A stretch of 6,527 nucleotides of DNA from Methylophilaceae bacterium. GTDB taxonomy: Bacteria > Pseudomonadota > Gammaproteobacteria > Burkholderiales > Methylophilaceae. The notes under the pieces were generated by a model. That model had not been told where the DNA came from. It did no database searches and saw only the letters and a list, made by a program, of their open reading frames with translations. Shown piece by piece: positions 6,130-6,527 of this stretch (within the stretch, counting starts at the first letter, position 1; every line of letters starts with the position of its first letter). The position numbers were made by a program, and so were the translations under genes. The stretch covers positions 1 through 6,527 of the forward strand of contig SPJO01000137.1 in the NCBI GenBank assembly GCA_006844635.1. Reading direction: 5' to 3'.

Positions 6130-6527
6130 TTGTTTAAACCACGTATTATTTCAGCACTCGTTTTTGCTTTATTTCACCAACATGCGCTTGCCTTAGAGCC
6201 TTTTGTCGTTAAAGACATTCGGGTTGAAGGCTTGCAGCGTACAGAAGCAGGCACCATCTTTAATTACTTGCCCGTTGAGGTTGGTGATGAGATGAATGAC
6301 CAAAAAGCAACGCGTGCGATTAAATCGCTGTATGGCACAGGTTTTTTTAAAGACGTACGCATAGAAGCGGAAGATGATGTGCTATTAGTCACTGTGCAAG
6401 AACGTTCAGCGATTGCCAGAATTGATTTCAGCGGTAACCGCTCATTTCCTTCGGATAAGATGAAAGAAGGCTTAAAGCAGATCGGCATTTCTGAAGGTCT
6501 GATATTTGACAAATCTGAATTGGATCG
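6130..6527 (+). CDS. bamA: BamA outer-membrane assembly factor, N-terminal part (3' end outside window)
   Basis: BamA is the Omp85-family core of the BAM complex, which folds beta-barrel proteins into the outer membrane. The frame opens with TTG at 6130 and runs off the window after 132 codons. Residues 1-21 form a signal peptide: basic Lys3 and Arg5, a hydrophobic stretch IISALVFALF, and a likely cleavage after ALA (19-21). The mature protein begins LEPFVVKDIRVEGLQR, closely matching the first POTRA domain of E. coli BamA (FVVKDIHFEGLQR); POTRA1 covers about 24-92, including LYGTGFFKDVRI (67-78) and LLVTVQERS (85-93). POTRA2 begins with IARIDFSGNRSF (95-106). The remaining POTRAs and the C-terminal barrel lie outside. 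The signal peptide directly after the TTG, with AGGA 7 bases before it, fixes the start. It follows rseP by 4 bases and should be co-transcribed with it; the rseP-bamA pairing is conserved in many proteobacteria. Confidence 0.95.
   Translation, partial: MFKPRIISALVFALFHQHALALEPFVVKDIRVEGLQRTEAGTIFNYLPVEVGDEMNDQKATRAIKSLYGTGFFKDVRIEAEDDVLLVTVQERSAIARIDFSGNRSFPSDKMKEGLKQIGISEGLIFDKSELD

Noticed and set aside
6264..6512. Antisense 82-aa frame near the right edge
   Set aside because: The + strand here encodes a clear BamA POTRA1 and POTRA2 sequence beginning at 6130, so this is a shadow.

Overview
The window is a stretch of bacterial core genome with all genes on the + strand: tsf (3' end), pyrH, frr, uppS, cdsA, dxr, rseP and bamA (5' end). 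This order is well known in beta- and gammaproteobacteria. The protein sequences look betaproteobacterial: the EF-Ts fragment has GGDEALGKDIAMHIAA and a C-terminus ending in an Ala-rich AAEVAAAAKV-type tail. Moderate-to-low GC by eye would suit a Methylophilaceae-like lineage (e.g. Methylotenera), but that genus-level guess is inference only.

Layout. Bases 1-436 are the end of the elongation factor Ts gene, closed by a strong intrinsic terminator at 459-489. The 173-base gap 437-609 is the only sizeable non-coding stretch. It holds the terminator, a second weaker hairpin followed by a T-run (495-538), and a possible -10 box (TATGAT, 572-577) in front of pyrH. From 610 to the end the genes are packed as one apparent operon with no internal terminator: pyrH, 38 bases, frr, 27 bases, uppS, 1 base, cdsA, 0 bases, dxr, 7-base overlap, rseP, 4 bases, bamA. 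Start codons are ATG (pyrH, frr, cdsA), GTG (uppS) and TTG for three genes in a row (dxr, rseP, bamA).

How the genes work together. Ts and RRF serve translation elongation and ribosome recycling. PyrH makes UDP, the precursor of UTP and CTP. Dxr starts the MEP isoprenoid pathway, which feeds UppS, the enzyme that makes the undecaprenyl carrier lipid for peptidoglycan and surface glycans. CdsA uses CTP to make CDP-diacylglycerol for phospholipids. RseP is the intramembrane protease of the envelope stress response, and BamA inserts outer-membrane beta-barrel proteins. The cluster therefore joins translation and nucleotide supply to building and surveillance of the envelope.

I found no mobile element, CRISPR array, RNA gene, pseudogene or new system. 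All eight genes look intact apart from the two cut by the window edges. Four of the start codons are best moved to, or found only at, positions that an ATG/GTG longest-frame rule would miss: pyrH at 610, frr at 1365, bamA at 6130, and tsf, which has no start inside the window.
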